In this document: positions 13,571-26,755 of the stretch, piece after piece | Layout of the letters: each line of letters begins with the position of its first letter | How positions within the stretch are numbered: position 1 is the first letter of the stretch | Assembly: GCA_020746105.1 (NCBI GenBank) | Contig: CM036621.1 | Coordinates: 29,291,370 to 29,355,369, forward strand | From: Trogon surrucura | Taxonomy: Eukaryota > Chordata > Aves > Trogoniformes > Trogonidae | Direction of reading: 5' to 3' | DNA length: 64,000 nucleotides | Program-made: the position numbers and the translations under genes | Notes under the pieces: generated by a model | Told to the model about the DNA's origin: nothing | The model's database searches: none | Seen by the model: only the letters and a program-made list of their open reading frames with translations

Positions 13571-13757
13571 TTTTTCACAGAGGCGTTCCTCTGCTATCAC
13601 CTTACTGATAGGCTCAGCCTTGGCCAGCGGCGGGTCCCTCTTTGGAGCCGACTGGCATTGGCTCTATCAATCTTGGGGAGCTTCTAGCAGCTTCTTACAG
13701 AAGCCACCCTGCAGCTCCCCCCCCGCCGCTGAAATCTGGCCAGGCCAAACCAAAACA

Positions 13758-13762
13758 GCATG
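13758..13762. repeat. Target-site duplication GCATG, right copy
   Basis: This partner of the GCATG at 12,572-12,576 flanks the CAAAACA terminus of LTR copy 1. Confidence 0.85.
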
Positions 13763-16700
13763 TTATAGGTAAGTCTAGGGAGACTGAATACTAAGCTCCA
13801 AAGGAGAAATTTGAGTCGTGATGACTGCACGAGCCTCACCCTCCTTTGGCAGAGGGCTACACTCGCTGTCTCTGTTGCTGGGCAAACCACTCCTGCTCTG
13901 TTGTAGGATATAGACGCAGGCAATTCTCCAAATCTCAGTTAGCTTTCTCACCCTTTTTAATATTTTTTTTATGAGTTTCTTTTTAAGTAATTAAAGTCTG
14001 CGTTATCAATTCCTCCTCTAGCAAAACAACCCTGCGGTTTGTATTTTGTCACAGGCGTAGTTAAGCCGCTGTCACACAACCGCTCTCCCACAGAGTGACA
14101 CTGCCTACAGCTCAGAAGCCACCTTGTTTCTCAGCCTAGATTGTTGAATGGGAAGCCCAAGGAAGGCTTGGCAGCATTTTAGTCTCTCTAACGTCAGACA
14201 CTAAATGTTTATGAATTTTGTTTTGCCACATGAGAAATAAAGCAAAAAAATCACAGCTTTCCAATGACAGGCCAAAATTTTCAATTGAGAGATCTCAGAC
14301 GTCCTTTTTGGTTTATCTTTACACGCTATACACAATGAAGAAAAAAAAAAGACTGAAGTTTGTCTGAGGAGGGTTGGTTTTTTCATTTTGAAACCTAACA
14401 GGAAAAAAAAGGACTAAAATGCAGTTCTTGTTTCTTTTTTTCACTTTCCTGTATGTTGAACCTTTTATTAAAAAAATAACAAAGAAGATATAAAAGAAAC
14501 ATAAAAAGGAAATGTTCTTTCATTTTCAATCACAACAAAATTGATGGCAGGTTTCACTGCAAGCGCTAAATTTCTCCTACTTCAGAGTAAAGGAAATTTT
14601 TCCAAAACCAAATGGTGCACATATCTGCCATAAATTAGGAGAGCCCATAGAGGCTGCTATTGTTCAAACAGTGTTACTTTATTTTTCCATTGAGGTGGCG
14701 AAGCATCATTCTTCTGCTGTCCTTCAGCCCTGCCTATGAGCTAAGTACCAACAACAGAACTTTATCTTCCCTCAGATATTGTTCACTAAGGCAAGCTCCC
14801 CGTGCTATGAGAGGCAGTCTGTTTGAGTAACAAATAAATTAAAGCAGCCTTAAGATTTGAACAAACAGGAACACAAACTGTAGTCTAACTTCTTAAAAGG
14901 CCGCAGGCTTGCCCTTGAGCATGGATCCAAACCTCACATGAGTACAAGGACCAGATACATGTCCAGCTAAGTTCCTAGCAAAAGCAGCTCACAAACTACA
15001 GGGAATTAGCTATTTTAACCCAGAGAGTTGCCCCCAACACTAACCTGCTCCAATGATGTATGTTGACAAGGATGTCAGCTCTCAGAGGCAGTGGACTTTC
15101 CCAGTAGCAGCAGGAGTCCTCTGATAATCTGACCCAAACCAACTTCCATCTTTCCTCTGTGAATGTCGGCAAAGAGACATTTGAGAATGAGGGAAGTACA
15201 GCTGTGGGGTGGGACACACAGTTGTGATAGCAAGGGCAAAGAGGGATGGTCTGTAACAAGAGGGTGAGTCAAACGTTAAGGCAGATGAAGAATCAGAGTC
15301 AGCTGCCTCTAGCACTGGTCCTTTAACCAAAGCCCTGTTTTAAATTTGAATTTTCCTCCCTTCCAGTCCTAACTTCCTTTCTTTCCCATTCTACCACCAT
15401 GCAAAACTCAGTTTTATCTACAGAACTAAGTCTGGAGTCGGCTTGGCTCTGGGGCTGAACCTGGAGGTTAGTCAGTCTCTAGGTCTGAAACAGAAGGTGA
15501 GAGGCAGAGTGCAAAGCTTCAGCAGATGTTGCTGTCCTGCAGTTGTAAGTTAATGTTGCCCTTTTTGAGGGTTGTGGAGGTATTGCTACTTGTGCAACAG
15601 CCAGCATCCCAGGATGAGATCAATCCAAGCCAAATCGCCACTTGTGCTTCTTACTTACTCTGTATATGGCAACCAAGTGTGTGACACTTAACTGCAAAAG
15701 TGATGATGGGCTAAATTTCTTCCTTAGTGGCACCCACAAATAAATATTAGAGCTTATCAAACAAAACCCAGAGCTCTGAAGTAACAGCAAAATCAGCAAT
15801 TAATTTAAATTTGTCATTGAAAACATGATTTTTTGGAAGCTGAAAATAGTTCAGTTACAGCATTTGCTGAAACTCAAGAGACACTATGTAAACTCTTTTC
15901 TAGGAGCCAGAAAGGGAAAAGAAGACAAAACAGAGGAGACCACAGAACCAGCATTTCATTCATTACTCCCCAATGCTGTGGTTCTCCCCTGGTCCCATAA
16001 GCCACTGGGAGAGCGACAGCACTTCAGCCTCCTGCCTGACATGGCATGAAAGAGCTGGTGAGGGACCGTCGGAACAAGGAGCAAGACTGCACTTGCAGAC
16101 CATTTGACCACCAGCAGGGATGTCTTTTTCTGTAGAAAATGTATGTTAAATGAAACGCAGAAGTCTGGACAAACATTAACAAAAGCACAGAATGCTCCCT
16201 GATGTATACAGGCAACCTCTCTAGAGATGACAGCATACTATGTTATAAGCCCACTCACCTTTTAAGCTCCCATCTGAAGTGAAAACTAGAAATAACTTTT
16301 TTTCATAGATGTTATTGAACTCATTCATGTGAATTTGTTACTCTTGTGCTAAAATCCTCATGTTTGGTTTCATGCACTTTAGGCATGCCATGTGCTTTTA
16401 AGGCTGGGCCCCAGACGGCTTTTAAGTGGTTATCACATAACGTTTAGGTGTGAAGTAATAGCTGTGAACAATTCAACTTTTTTTTCTATTCACACTCTCC
16501 ATTAACAAAGAAAACTTGATGAATGGAATACCACGAGAATACTAAATTAATGAGTTGGCAAAATAAAATATATATGCTGAAGCGTTTGTAATAGGGATTA
16601 TTATTCCTAAAGTAAAATATAATTAAAGCATTTCTTGATTCTAACTTTGTTATTACTGTTTCTTTGACCTATTTGTTAAAAAAAGTAGCTTGCATATAAT

Positions 16701-17643
16701 GCGTTCCTTAAATCTGGGGAACTCCATCAGAAAATAACACTGCTGCTGTTACTATAATAGAGCACAGAAAATAACACAAAACGAATTTGCTGAGCAGTTA
16801 GGGAGTATCAAAATGACAACTCCATACATTTAACTCACCATTTAACTCAACCAGTTTTATTCTTCCACCAGATTCCTGCTGCATTCCCTGTTCTTGGCTC
16901 ATAACCTCTTTTTTCTAAGGCCCTACACTCTGTGGCTAGCTATTTAACATCTTTTTTACATTTTTCTCATTCACTCTGTGCTTTATTTAAGGCACCACTC
17001 CGATTCTCCGTGGACAGAAGATTTACTAATGCCCTCAGAGGCTTTTGTCTGTGTTTTCTTACTATGGAATCTGAGCACTTAATATAAACTGATGTCTTTA
17101 TCTTCACAACACCTGTGTGAGACATTCTTCACATTTTACATATGAGGAACTGAATGATAGGAGAAAAGGCACAATACTAAAAAGTACCAAGGTTTGCTTG
17201 TTTGTTTTCTATCCAATTTATAAGACAGAAATTAGTCATTTATACTAATGTATTAATTCAACAAGCTGTTCTTATTAGCTACTTTTAGCTCCTTTTCAAG
17301 CAGCCTTTCTGCAAACCAGACCCAGATATTCCTCGTACAAAGAATGAAATGCACTTTATTAAGCATTTCTGAGAAGTATCAGTTGGCATTATTTTCCCAA
17401 CAATACACATGATGGTGGTTTTTTGTCAGAGTTAAAATGCAGTTCTTTTAAACCGTAAGACTCTCTTCTCTTCAACTTCTCATCTCACCTTAAACACTCA
17501 GCATTTTTTGCAACACTGATGATAAGGTGCCATTACACTACTTCGACCACAATCCACAGCTCATATGATCAGAACATGAGTAGGCAAGGAAACACTCTCC
17601 CATGAAAGCATATACTGACACAGGTCAGTATGAGGTGTTATTA
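13763..17643. other. Unassigned AT-rich DNA
   Basis: About 3.9 kb with A/T runs and short open frames only (the longest is under 90 codons). No protein family, splice pattern or repeat family was recognised. Confidence 0.5.
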
Positions 17644-18500
17644 CAGAATCATAGAATCTTTGGAGTTGGAAGGAACCTCTAGAGATCATCTAGTCCAATC
17701 CCCTGATAAAGCATGATTGCCTAGAGCACATTACACAGGATTGCATCCAGGTGGGTTTTGAAAGTCTCCAGAGAAGGAGACTCCACAACCTCCCTGGGCA
17801 GCCTGTGCCAGTGCTTTGTCACCTTCACATTAAAGAAGTACTTTCTCATATTTAGATTGAAATGCCTGTGTTCCAGCTTGTGCCCCTTGTCCTGTTACTG
17901 AGCACTACTGAAAAGTCTGGCTCCATCCTCCTTGCACCCATCCTTTAGAGATTTGTAGACATTGATAAGGTCTCCTCTCAGTCTTCTCCAGGCTAAAGAG
18001 TCCCAGCTCCTTCAACCTTTCCTCATATGAGAGATGCTTCAGTCCCCCAATTATCTTTGCTGCCCTTCCCTGGACTCTCTCCAGTACTTCTCTGTCTCTC
18101 TGAAACTGGGGAGCCCAGAACTGGACAAAGTATTCCAGATGTGGCCTCACCCAGGCAGAATAGAAGAGGAGGATGACCTCCTTTGACCTCCTGGCCACAC
18201 GGAATGCACTCCAGGACGTCACTGGCCTTCTTGGCAACAAGGGCACATTGCTGGCTCATGGTTAATTTATTGTCTACCAGGACTCCAAGATTCTTCTCAG
18301 GGCTGCCCCTAATTTGTATTGGTGTGTGGGGTTGTTCCTCCCCAGGGACAGGAGCCTATACTTGTCCTTGTTGAATTTCAACAGGTTTCTCTCTATCGAA
18401 CTCTCCAACCTGTCTAAGTCATGCTGGATGGCAGCACAGTCTGCTGGTGTGTCAGCCACTCCTCCCAGTTTTGTATCATCATCACAGTCTTGTTTTCTGA
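17644..18500 (-). mobile_element. 5'-truncated CR1 LINE, RT C-terminal part and 3' UTR
   Basis: The left end begins with the CR1 terminal repeat ('cagaatcatagaatc'), then runs through the conserved 3' blocks and the C-terminal third of ORF2 on the minus strand. Recognisable peptides include [17 protein letters not shown] just after the FADD box, [38 protein letters not shown] and [14 protein letters not shown]. These lie in more than one frame, so frameshifts have accumulated. Homology fades just past the FADD box near 18,500, which marks the 5' truncation typical of CR1 insertions. It keeps the segment between the QYKL and LECI peptides that is missing from the copy at 54 kb, which makes it a useful internal reference. 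It is not functional. Confidence 0.92.
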
Positions 18501-21500
18501 AGGAAACAGCTCTCCTATCCCACAACTGATCACAAGCATTAAGTCCATTTGCCAGACTACAAAGGTATTAAATTTTACATTCAAGCAGTTAAGACACTTG
18601 TGCTATCAATGAACCTATGAGCTTTTTCCCCACAATCTTTGTGATAAATGTCATAAGAATTTTTTTACAACATATGTAAAGCTTACGGGAAGTACGATGC
18701 TAAATTGTGGAAGAAACACAAGCTACTGATAATGAGTTCCCAAAACGATGTTAGAGACTATCACCAGTAACGTGCTGGTTTTGAAGGTTCAGTTAAATCA
18801 ATAACCTCCAGTCAGGAAAATCTAGCCTTGGTATTGGTAATTTCCTGTATTTTCGTAGTATTGACTATTATATCCATCTTTGTAATATGCTGCAAGAGAT
18901 GATAGATGATTTGAAAACCAGCCAATTTAACTAAACAGACTGTATTCCTGTGAGTTAGTCTGTACAAATATGGTCTTTTTTGAATGTAGTTTTTTTCAGT
19001 AAGAAAGCTTAACATTTAATTATATTTATGTGAACTTGGAAATTGAACCTTTCTCATGATTTCATGTTGATTTTTAAAAAAAGCTACAGCTGGGCTTTTT
19101 CTTTCATAAATGAGATTATCATCTGATTTTTTGCTTAGAAGTGAGAAAAAAATTCCCATTATTTATTTAGCTAATTTCATTGAGTTGCAAAGTACCACTT
19201 AGCATGCTTTTGAAAAGGTAATTGTGAAGCCAATATTACAGTAATGTTAGTTGGTGCAAAGTAATTAATTCTAATTTTCTATTTAATTAATGAGAGTAAT
19301 TGTTTACTGGGGAAAGGGACATTCGGCTGCAGATTTTAGAAAAAAAATGTCATTTTGAAACTCTGATAAAATCAAGCGAGAGGCCAACCCTTCTCCTTTT
19401 GGGTGGTTAAATGTGTGGGAGCATGGCATTAATTATGGCTAGAGCAAATGGTTTAAAAAAAACAAGGGAGAAAGAAAAAACTTGAAAATTAGTAAGTCAA
19501 CCTTGTTTATGTGGGTTTGTGGTGTTTGTTAACTCTTTTCCTTAAAATATTCAAGACAGGGTCCATACAGAGCCAGTCACTTATCCAGCTGGCAGGGTAT
19601 GCAGGTTCCTTAACTTACTCTGTTTTATGGACACTTTGCTAAGCGTAGCACAAGTCTAATGCAGACCTTTCATCGCCTTGCTTCAACAAATGAAAGACTT
19701 TAACTGTTGTTTCATGATTGTGCTGGGAAGGAATATGTCTGGTCTATTTTTAACAACTTTGTGTCAGAGAGAGGCATCTTCTTTTCAAGGCTTTTCAAAG
19801 TAGAGACCTTAAAAATGTACTTCACGTTATCAGCTCCCAGTGCTCACGCAAATAGAAATGAGACAGGGAAGAACAGGAAGGTCAAACTTGCATAAACACA
19901 CTGTTGCACATGTTCACTGCCAGGAGAAAGAGCACCATGCATCTGAACGGAATGCATTATGCAGAAAAGACAGAAGATGCTATTCTGGCAAAGTCAAATT
20001 TCTTTTTCATGCAAGCTCCCATGTAATAAAGCTTAGAAGTGCTATTTCCTTTTAGTAATGTAAGAAGCATAAACTAAGATGGATTATTATGAATCTGACA
20101 TGAAGTTTTTCTACAACAAAGGCAGAAAGAGCTTTACAATTTCTTTGTTTTAAAGTTTAAAGACATCAAACGTATTTTTCTGCTTCTATCAGCAAAAAAA
20201 AAAAAAAATTCATGGCACTACCATTCTAATAAAGTATTACTTCTTTCCAGGAATTCCACTTGCTGCTACAGAGAGGAATTCACCAGAAGCTGACCTTGCT
20301 ATCTTGAATTTCATATGTTGCAAGTAGCTAAACCTGACGCAAAATAATTTTAGGAAGAAATTCAAAGTAACCCATTTCTTTTGAAAAGACATTTGAAACC
20401 TTTAGGGGACAGATATAGAAACATAATTTAAAACTGCCTTTCACTCTCAAGTGATTGGGCTTCATTTCAATAAATCCAGTGTTTGCTATGCGTGGAAGAT
20501 CTCCTCTCTTACCACAAGCCCTGGACATTTTGGACTGCTCTTTCATTCTGCTGCTTCCTCTGTCTGTGCTCCCTTGTGCCCCTCAGAGTTGCTTTTACCT
20601 TCAAGAAAAGGCTTTTTCAGTTATTCAGATTAAGCCTGCTGCACCTGTGGGAGAACTGCCTGGCTCTCCCTGTGACGCAACGAAGCAGCACCTCGCAGCT
20701 TGTCAGCCACCTCCATCTCGCCGCTGACACTACTCAAGGACTGGCGGGGAGGCTGTGCTGTCTGGCACTCTCTCTATTGCAAAGGAGCATTTGTATTTGT
20801 AATGCAAAGCAGACGTGATTTTTAGAACCTGATCTCTTTGACATCAAAGACTGCAGAAGATTAGAAATGCTCAGATTTGCAGTTCATTAAAAAATGTATT
20901 TCCCCTGTAAAAGAATTGGTTTTCTCAAATCATTGGGCTTGCTTCTCTCTTGAGTGTGTATTTCCATTTGTGCCTTCATGTAGTCGTTCTATGAACGGTG
21001 TATTTTTTTTTTTTTTATTCTCCCCAATTAGTTCCTCTGGGACTATTTTATTAAAATCTTTTTTGCATTTAAGACATGTAGATAGTATCATTAATCTGAT
21101 TAAAAATATAGGTACAAGCTGATAATATGAAACGTGAAAAAGCAGCACAAGGTCCAATTACTAATATAACTATTTTCATTATAAATACAATTACATTTTC
21201 AGCTGTTGCTTGCTTAACCTTTTTAATTTTTTTTCCCATCTCTGAGACAAGTTTTTCATTAGTTTTGATCTACGGTTGGGATAAACAATTCGCTGCTTCT
21301 TTAGGAGGCAGTAAGGTATTGATGACCAAGGTGGACAGAGGGTTGCAAGCATTTTATCTCTCTGTGACTGCTCTGAACTTAAGTAAAGGCAGCTCAACTG
21401 TGTCAGTTTATTTCCCGTTGGACAATGGTTTTACTGAAAACTCATGACAATCTATATGCTTGCAGGTCATGTCAGGAAAAAGAGCCACAAAATACCATTT

Positions 21501-24500
21501 CATCTCCAGAATTGTCCCAGGAACGATTCTGAAGACCCACTCGCTTCTGCTTCACCAGCAGACTACCACCAATGGCATTTTATGATGACATTAGAATGGC
21601 TCTGGCACCTGGGCATCAGGGGTAGAAAAAAAAAAAAGTTGATGCCATAAACAATTGCAAAATGAAAATGATGAAAATAATGACAAGAAGGTGAGACAAG
21701 ACAGGAAGTCAGGATGAAGAAAAGAGATTTCATTTTGGTGGGAAAGAGAGGAAGCTTCTGGGTTTTTTACACAGTCTAATTCTGGCGTGATACAGTTCTC
21801 TAGGGGAGGTATCGTGTTATGAATTGAAATTGCACCGTATCTGACCCCACTTCTCCTCTTGTCCACTTGAAGGGAATGATCGTGGAGAGACTGAGCTAGT
21901 GGAGTCTGAATGGAAGGAAAATCTTGGGTTTGAAGCCCTCTAGTCCACACAAATTCCAACACCTACACTGCAGCTGGGACTCATCAGTAGATGCTGCTTT
22001 TTTTCTGAGTTTTTCATGTTGCTTCCCAGACAGCATTGACTTGAAGCAAGCAGATACTTCCAAACCTAAATCAGTATCCTTCAAGGTAGTAATTCAAAGT
22101 TGAACTTGTTGATGTAAACTACAGAAGACTTAATTCAAAAGGCTTGTATCTGTACAATGATTCATACACATCTAACCCTGGGATTTCTTGACTTTTTTTG
22201 TTAGAGGAATGGGTTGGGAAGCTAGAATACTGTTCTTGCTATCACTGTCTTTGTACAATGTTTGTTGTGGGATTATTTTCTTCCTGTGTATTTGGTTTGT
22301 TTATATATCAAATGAGTCTATAATAATGATTTAGATTTTCAGAGGTACTTTTTTTTTTTTCCTAATTAAGTTCTATAAAATCCTTTAAAGTTTTCACATA
22401 TTATGTTTGTGTGTGCAAACATTCTGTCTTGCTCTGGTGAAGTGTCTTCTAATTGCGTAAGTCTGCAGTTAGTGAAATGCAGGGTGGGTGGAGAATGGAC
22501 ATCAGTTGAACCTAGAGTGAATGAAAAATCAGAACCACTTTTGATCTGTATGACACCTTAAAGAAGCACACAGGAGCCAATTCTGTCTATCAGCTGCAAT
22601 TAAAACCTCAGTGAAGAAAACTCAGAAGCAGCTGCCATTCAAAACCTCAGCCCTACATGTCACCTGGCTGAAGGGCTGAGGTACAACACAGTGTTAGAGA
22701 GACAATGCAGAGGAACACAGCAAACAAGATCTACAGGTGGCAGCTAAGAGACAGGTGGGTTTTTTTTTTCTAAATGAGCAGCAAAACCCTGTTAAGTATT
22801 AAAAAAATATGACCATACCAAACAACATATTAATGTACCATTCTGAAACACGAGTCCTGATCCAGATTTCAGTGCTTAGCATGTATGCTGGATAAAACCT
22901 CAGAGCTTGACTTTTGCAAATATTATTAAAGATTGCATTAATTCCTCTAATGCCTAGCAAGCAACTGTGACTGAGCTCTCCCACTTATCCCAAAATAGTT
23001 GGCAGGCTCTAAAGCTGAATCCTAACAAGGCTAGAGCTAGAGCACAACCGGGAGTTTTAATCCTTTTTCTGGCACACAGGACAGTCCCTAGCCTCTGCTA
23101 CTGCATGGGCTTCATTGCATGCTGCCAGTGTTGTGTTTCTTGATTCTCCCCTCCTGAGCAAAAGGAGCATGTGCCAAGATTCACACAGACTTTCTCAGCC
23201 TGGAAGCCCCCTTAACTTGTCCCGAGTACTACACAAAGTGCATGCAGCAGCCGTGGATGTAACGCATCCAGAATGAATTATGAGACACTGGCAAACATCA
23301 CTTTAGTTCTGTAACTTGAGAGATGAAAGGGATCTAATTAGTAAGAAAAACACAAAACAGAAGGAAGAATGAAGAGATAACAATAATGAGGCAGGGGAAA
23401 AAAAAGCGCAGGTGTTTAGTGACTCTCATGAAGAACAGAAACATATGAAAGTAACTATTCAGGAATAAGAAAACTCTAATTGAGCCTTTTTTTCAGTTCC
23501 ACTATGCTATTGTAAACAGCTGAAGCGAAGGCTTTCTGAAAGAAACAAGCATGAATTACAAGAGAAGAGGAGACAATATTTGTGAAGTATTTAATAATAA
23601 AAATGATCAGCAGGCTTCCTAATGCAATGCTTCATCCCAGAGATTAGAAATGCTTTGAAGTCTGATGGCTATTCTCTCTCTTCTTCCTCTCCAGAAATGT
23701 GGTCGTCTAAAGATAGCACGTTACCCAACAGAAGCATACTTCAAAAATTTTCAAATGTTTGTCACAGAGAGCTTGTTTTCTTTCAAGTCATGTCAATTGG
23801 TTTTGCTTTTACAATTCTATTAAAAGTCACTTATAGGTCCAAACTCAGGTATTAGTAGATTTTGTTGTGGTACACAACCTGTAGTCCCTCAAACATGGAG
23901 AAGCAAGGAAGAGAAATTTATGTGAGATGATACTGGATAACAATCATTCTTTAGGAATATCAGAGAATTATAAGGAAGCAAGCCCTGACTAACGGTTGCG
24001 TCAGTAAAACACCTGTTGAACAATCTCATGTAATACACTAATTCATTCCGATGTCAGCCAGGTGGTCATTCCATATTAGTAAAAGCTGTAGTAGCTGAAT
24101 GTCTTTGTTCTGAATATGTTGACCAAACCCAAGGTCTGTACACTGTGGTTTGACCACAGAGCTGATATAAGAGGACACTATTTCTAGATAAAGAAATTTA
24201 AAGAACTTTTAGCACAGCTACTGATAAGCTGCATATATATTTTTTTGGAACGTTTCAAAAACTCTTGAAACTGCAGCTCTTCTTCCAGCTGAGAAATGTA
24301 TGCCAAATAATAAGTCTACCATGGAAAAAGCTGTCACCCCAGGCATTCAAGTCTAACTTCCTGGATACTTTCCTAAGCTTCGGTCAACCAAACCAGCAGA
24401 ATAGCAGATGTTTTGGTTAGGGGAGCTCTTAAAGGTTCAGTGAAGTTCCTAAGATTGGTGCTTCTGTAAGACACCCAAGTGCTGCGATGTGAGACTGGGA

Positions 24501-26359
24501 CATCTTTCGATGCGCACAGTGCCAGCTCCATGGTTCTTGTAGCGCTCTTGGGACATCACCTGCTCCCTGCATGTGTGGTCTGTGGGGGTAAGGAATGGGT
24601 GCAAAATTCAAGCATAGGTTGCTACCACGTTATCCATCGTTTCCACTGTAACAGGGTACAAGGAGGTTGGAGGGCCTCTCTTTACTCTGAGGGGGAAGGT
24701 CTGTCTGGTTGTGCTGCTGGGCACACTGGACCATCCCCAAAACTTCTTGAGGGAGCATGGCCCCAGGGATGAGCCCAGTGTTTTGTATTTAGAGAGATAG
24801 TCTCTGGATAATTAAATAATGACATTTGAATCCAGCAGATGTATACAATTAAAGCAATTTAATTTAAAAGTTAAAGGTATGGAAAGGGCAGTATAAGAGA
24901 AGTCCAGCTACTAGCCTTTTCTCACAAATATTGCCCTCAGGAAAATCTTTGTTACCTTAGTCTTTGTTATCTTAGTAATGTTTAGTTTTCTCCTGTACTT
25001 GTGTATCTGCAGAACTATGGCAGAAGGCTCAATTAGGCAGCTTATTTGCACTGTGTTTATACTGCATTAATTTCAGGCCTCCAGGTTTCTTTTGATGTAC
25101 TCATGGGAGATCATGAAGAATTTTTTTGGTTTTGATATACTGTTTGGCTTTGGGGTATTATTTCTACTAATCTCTGCAGCATTGGCTTTGGCTCCAGCTA
25201 CAGGTAGGATTTTGGCAAGGCACACACAGTAATCTGCACTTGATGTATTATGTTTTTCACACAAGAGAAAATCTGAATTCTGTGGAGAACATGTGTTAGT
25301 AAACTGACAGAAAGAGCAAAGAGCATGAAATTCAGATGTGTTTGGTTGGTGTTTTGCTAATCCACTTAGCAAAAAGCCAAGCACAGATATGGAGCCAAAT
25401 GGGAATTTTCTCTGCATCAGATCATGAGTGGGTATTAAGGTTTGTTTTCCACCCTCCTCTACACAGTGAGCCATGATCTTACACCAGGCTCACCTGAGAG
25501 CTTTATTCAGCAAGGCCTCTGCTCTTACAGGGAGGTTGTTAGCCCCACAACACTATTATTACTCTTCCATCTCTGTGAAACTGCAGCACGTTTGCATAGG
25601 CCTTGTGAACGGGCACAAGGAAGCTCTTGGGATGGTGCTTGGACCTGTCTACAAGAGACATCACTGGCATTTTTAACCAATAGCTTTGGAGCCAGGGCCC
25701 AGAAGGTCAGGAAGACCCTTTTAACTCTGTACTGCTGAGCCTGTGCAGTCTGTGTATGGCTGAATCTGTCCAGCAAATTCAACAGGCAGGCAGGCAAAAG
25801 CCTCTTCTGTGAGCATCAGCAAAGCTTTAAAGCATAACCAAGACACTGGGCAGATCTATGCTATCAGACCACTGACAGCAGAGTATGTGTAGAGCACGTA
25901 AGAACCTGTGTAACTTTACATACAGCGGCTTAAGCATCAACAAGGTTAGATAAAGGGTTCATGACTGAGAGCAATGCCTAAATATTGCAAAAAAGGCCAT
26001 AAGGGGGAACGCCTCTTGAATACAGCCTCAAGTCTTGTCCATTTAATACTTAGAAAATGCCGTACACTTCCATGGTGAGTGATTTCTTCTTCAAGAGAAA
26101 TAGCAAAGCAAGAAAGAAAAAAGCCAGTGGTGAGTAAACGACAGGGTGTTGGCAGCCTCGCTTGTGAGCACAGCCCGGTGGGACGGACTGGCCTCCCCAG
26201 GCAGGCTGAGGGGCAGAGCAAGGAACAGAAAGTCAGCTCTGACCCTCCCTGTTTCCTGTTTTACAAGATAACGTTTAATGGGTGAATATTATCAGCTTTT
26301 CTGGTCAGATACTCATTAGTAACAACTGCTGCTGCTTTCCCAGCTCCACTCAACCTCCG
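18501..26359. other. Unassigned AT-rich DNA
   Basis: About 7.9 kb without recognisable genes or mobile elements. A cluster of TAATTA-type cores lies at about 19,218-19,303. A 15-bp tandem duplication lies at 24,946-24,975. Open frames reach 133 codons but show no domain or conserved context. CpG density rises only from about 26.35 kb. Confidence 0.5.
24946..24975. repeat. Two-copy 15-bp tandem duplication
   Basis: 'tctttgttaccttag' at 24,946-24,960 is followed at once by the same sequence with one C/T change. Confidence 0.8.
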
Positions 26360-26636
26360 CGCGAGGCGTGGCTGCCAGCCCCGCTGCCGCTTCAGACTGT
26401 ACTGGAGTGGCTCAGGTCCCGCTCTTTTCTGTTTTTGTTATCGTTCAGCCTGTCAGCCTTTTGCATGAACTTTTCTCTTTCCACAATCCGACTGGCTTGG
26501 CTTTTAAATGCATCCAGACGCCCTGCCCTTCATCTCCCTCACATAACCCCGGAGCAAGCCCGTGAAACACCCTTTCACCACCTAACACCGGTTTTCTCAC
26601 TCAACGACGGACGCTCCGGCGCGGCCCCGCGCCCGG

Positions 26637-26646
26637 GTCACGTGAC
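26637..26646. promoter_or_regulatory. Perfect palindromic E-box GTCACGTGAC
   Basis: The ten-base palindrome GTCACGTGAC lies about 10 bp upstream of the TATA-like box. GTCACGTGAC is the preferred site of bHLH-zip factors of the USF, MYC/MAX and MiT/TFE (CLEAR) groups. Binding is inferred from the motif and its position only. Confidence 0.7.
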
Positions 26647-26656
26647 ACCGGCGGGC

Positions 26657-26664
26657 TATTTAAA
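26657..26664 (+). promoter_or_regulatory. TATA-like box TATTTAAA
   Basis: TATTTAAA in an otherwise very GC-rich setting, 10 bp downstream of the E-box. A start site 25-30 bp downstream would fall in the pyrimidine run at 26,675-26,690. Confidence 0.6.
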
Positions 26665-26684
26665 CGCCGCCGGGCCTCTCTTTC

Positions 26685-26755
26685 CTTTCACCCCGCTCAG
26701 GGTCCGGGAGAGGTGGGGGCGGCTGCTGCTGCTGCTGGACCGTTTCGGTTTCTCG
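26685..26755 (+). other. Probable first (non-coding) exon of an unidentified host gene
   Basis: The start is inferred from the TATA-like box and the pyrimidine tract, which resembles a 5'TOP start; the exact base is uncertain. The end is set by a strong splice donor, TCG|GTAAGG, with the GT at 26,756-26,757. The exon contains a (CTG)5 run at 26,723-26,737 and no ATG, so it would be 5' UTR. No downstream acceptor or coding exon could be assigned with confidence in the next 37 kb, which implies either a very long first intron or exons too small to spot. The ATG at 26,766 lies beyond the donor and is probably intronic. I do not recognise the gene. Confidence 0.55.

Larger units (their letters stand above)
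12577..13757 (-). mobile_element. Solo LTR of an endogenous retrovirus, copy 1 (1,181 bp)
   Basis: The element is bounded by TG...CA and flanked by identical 5-bp direct repeats (GCATG), so it is a complete LTR with no internal proviral genes beside it: a solo LTR left by LTR-LTR recombination. A second, closely similar copy is at 32,523-33,700. The minus strand is the likely transcribed strand. In that direction a TATA-like CATATTTAAG (13,561-13,570) lies about 190 bp from the start, and AATAAA (12,760-12,765) lies about 180 bp before the end. The long stretch between them is GC-rich and contains degenerate repeats built on 'cacgctggagcag'. The end resembles that of the LTR at 43.75 kb. I recall similar LTRs as common in bird genomes and tentatively place it with ERVL-like elements. 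Open frames inside it look incidental. Confidence 0.9.
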
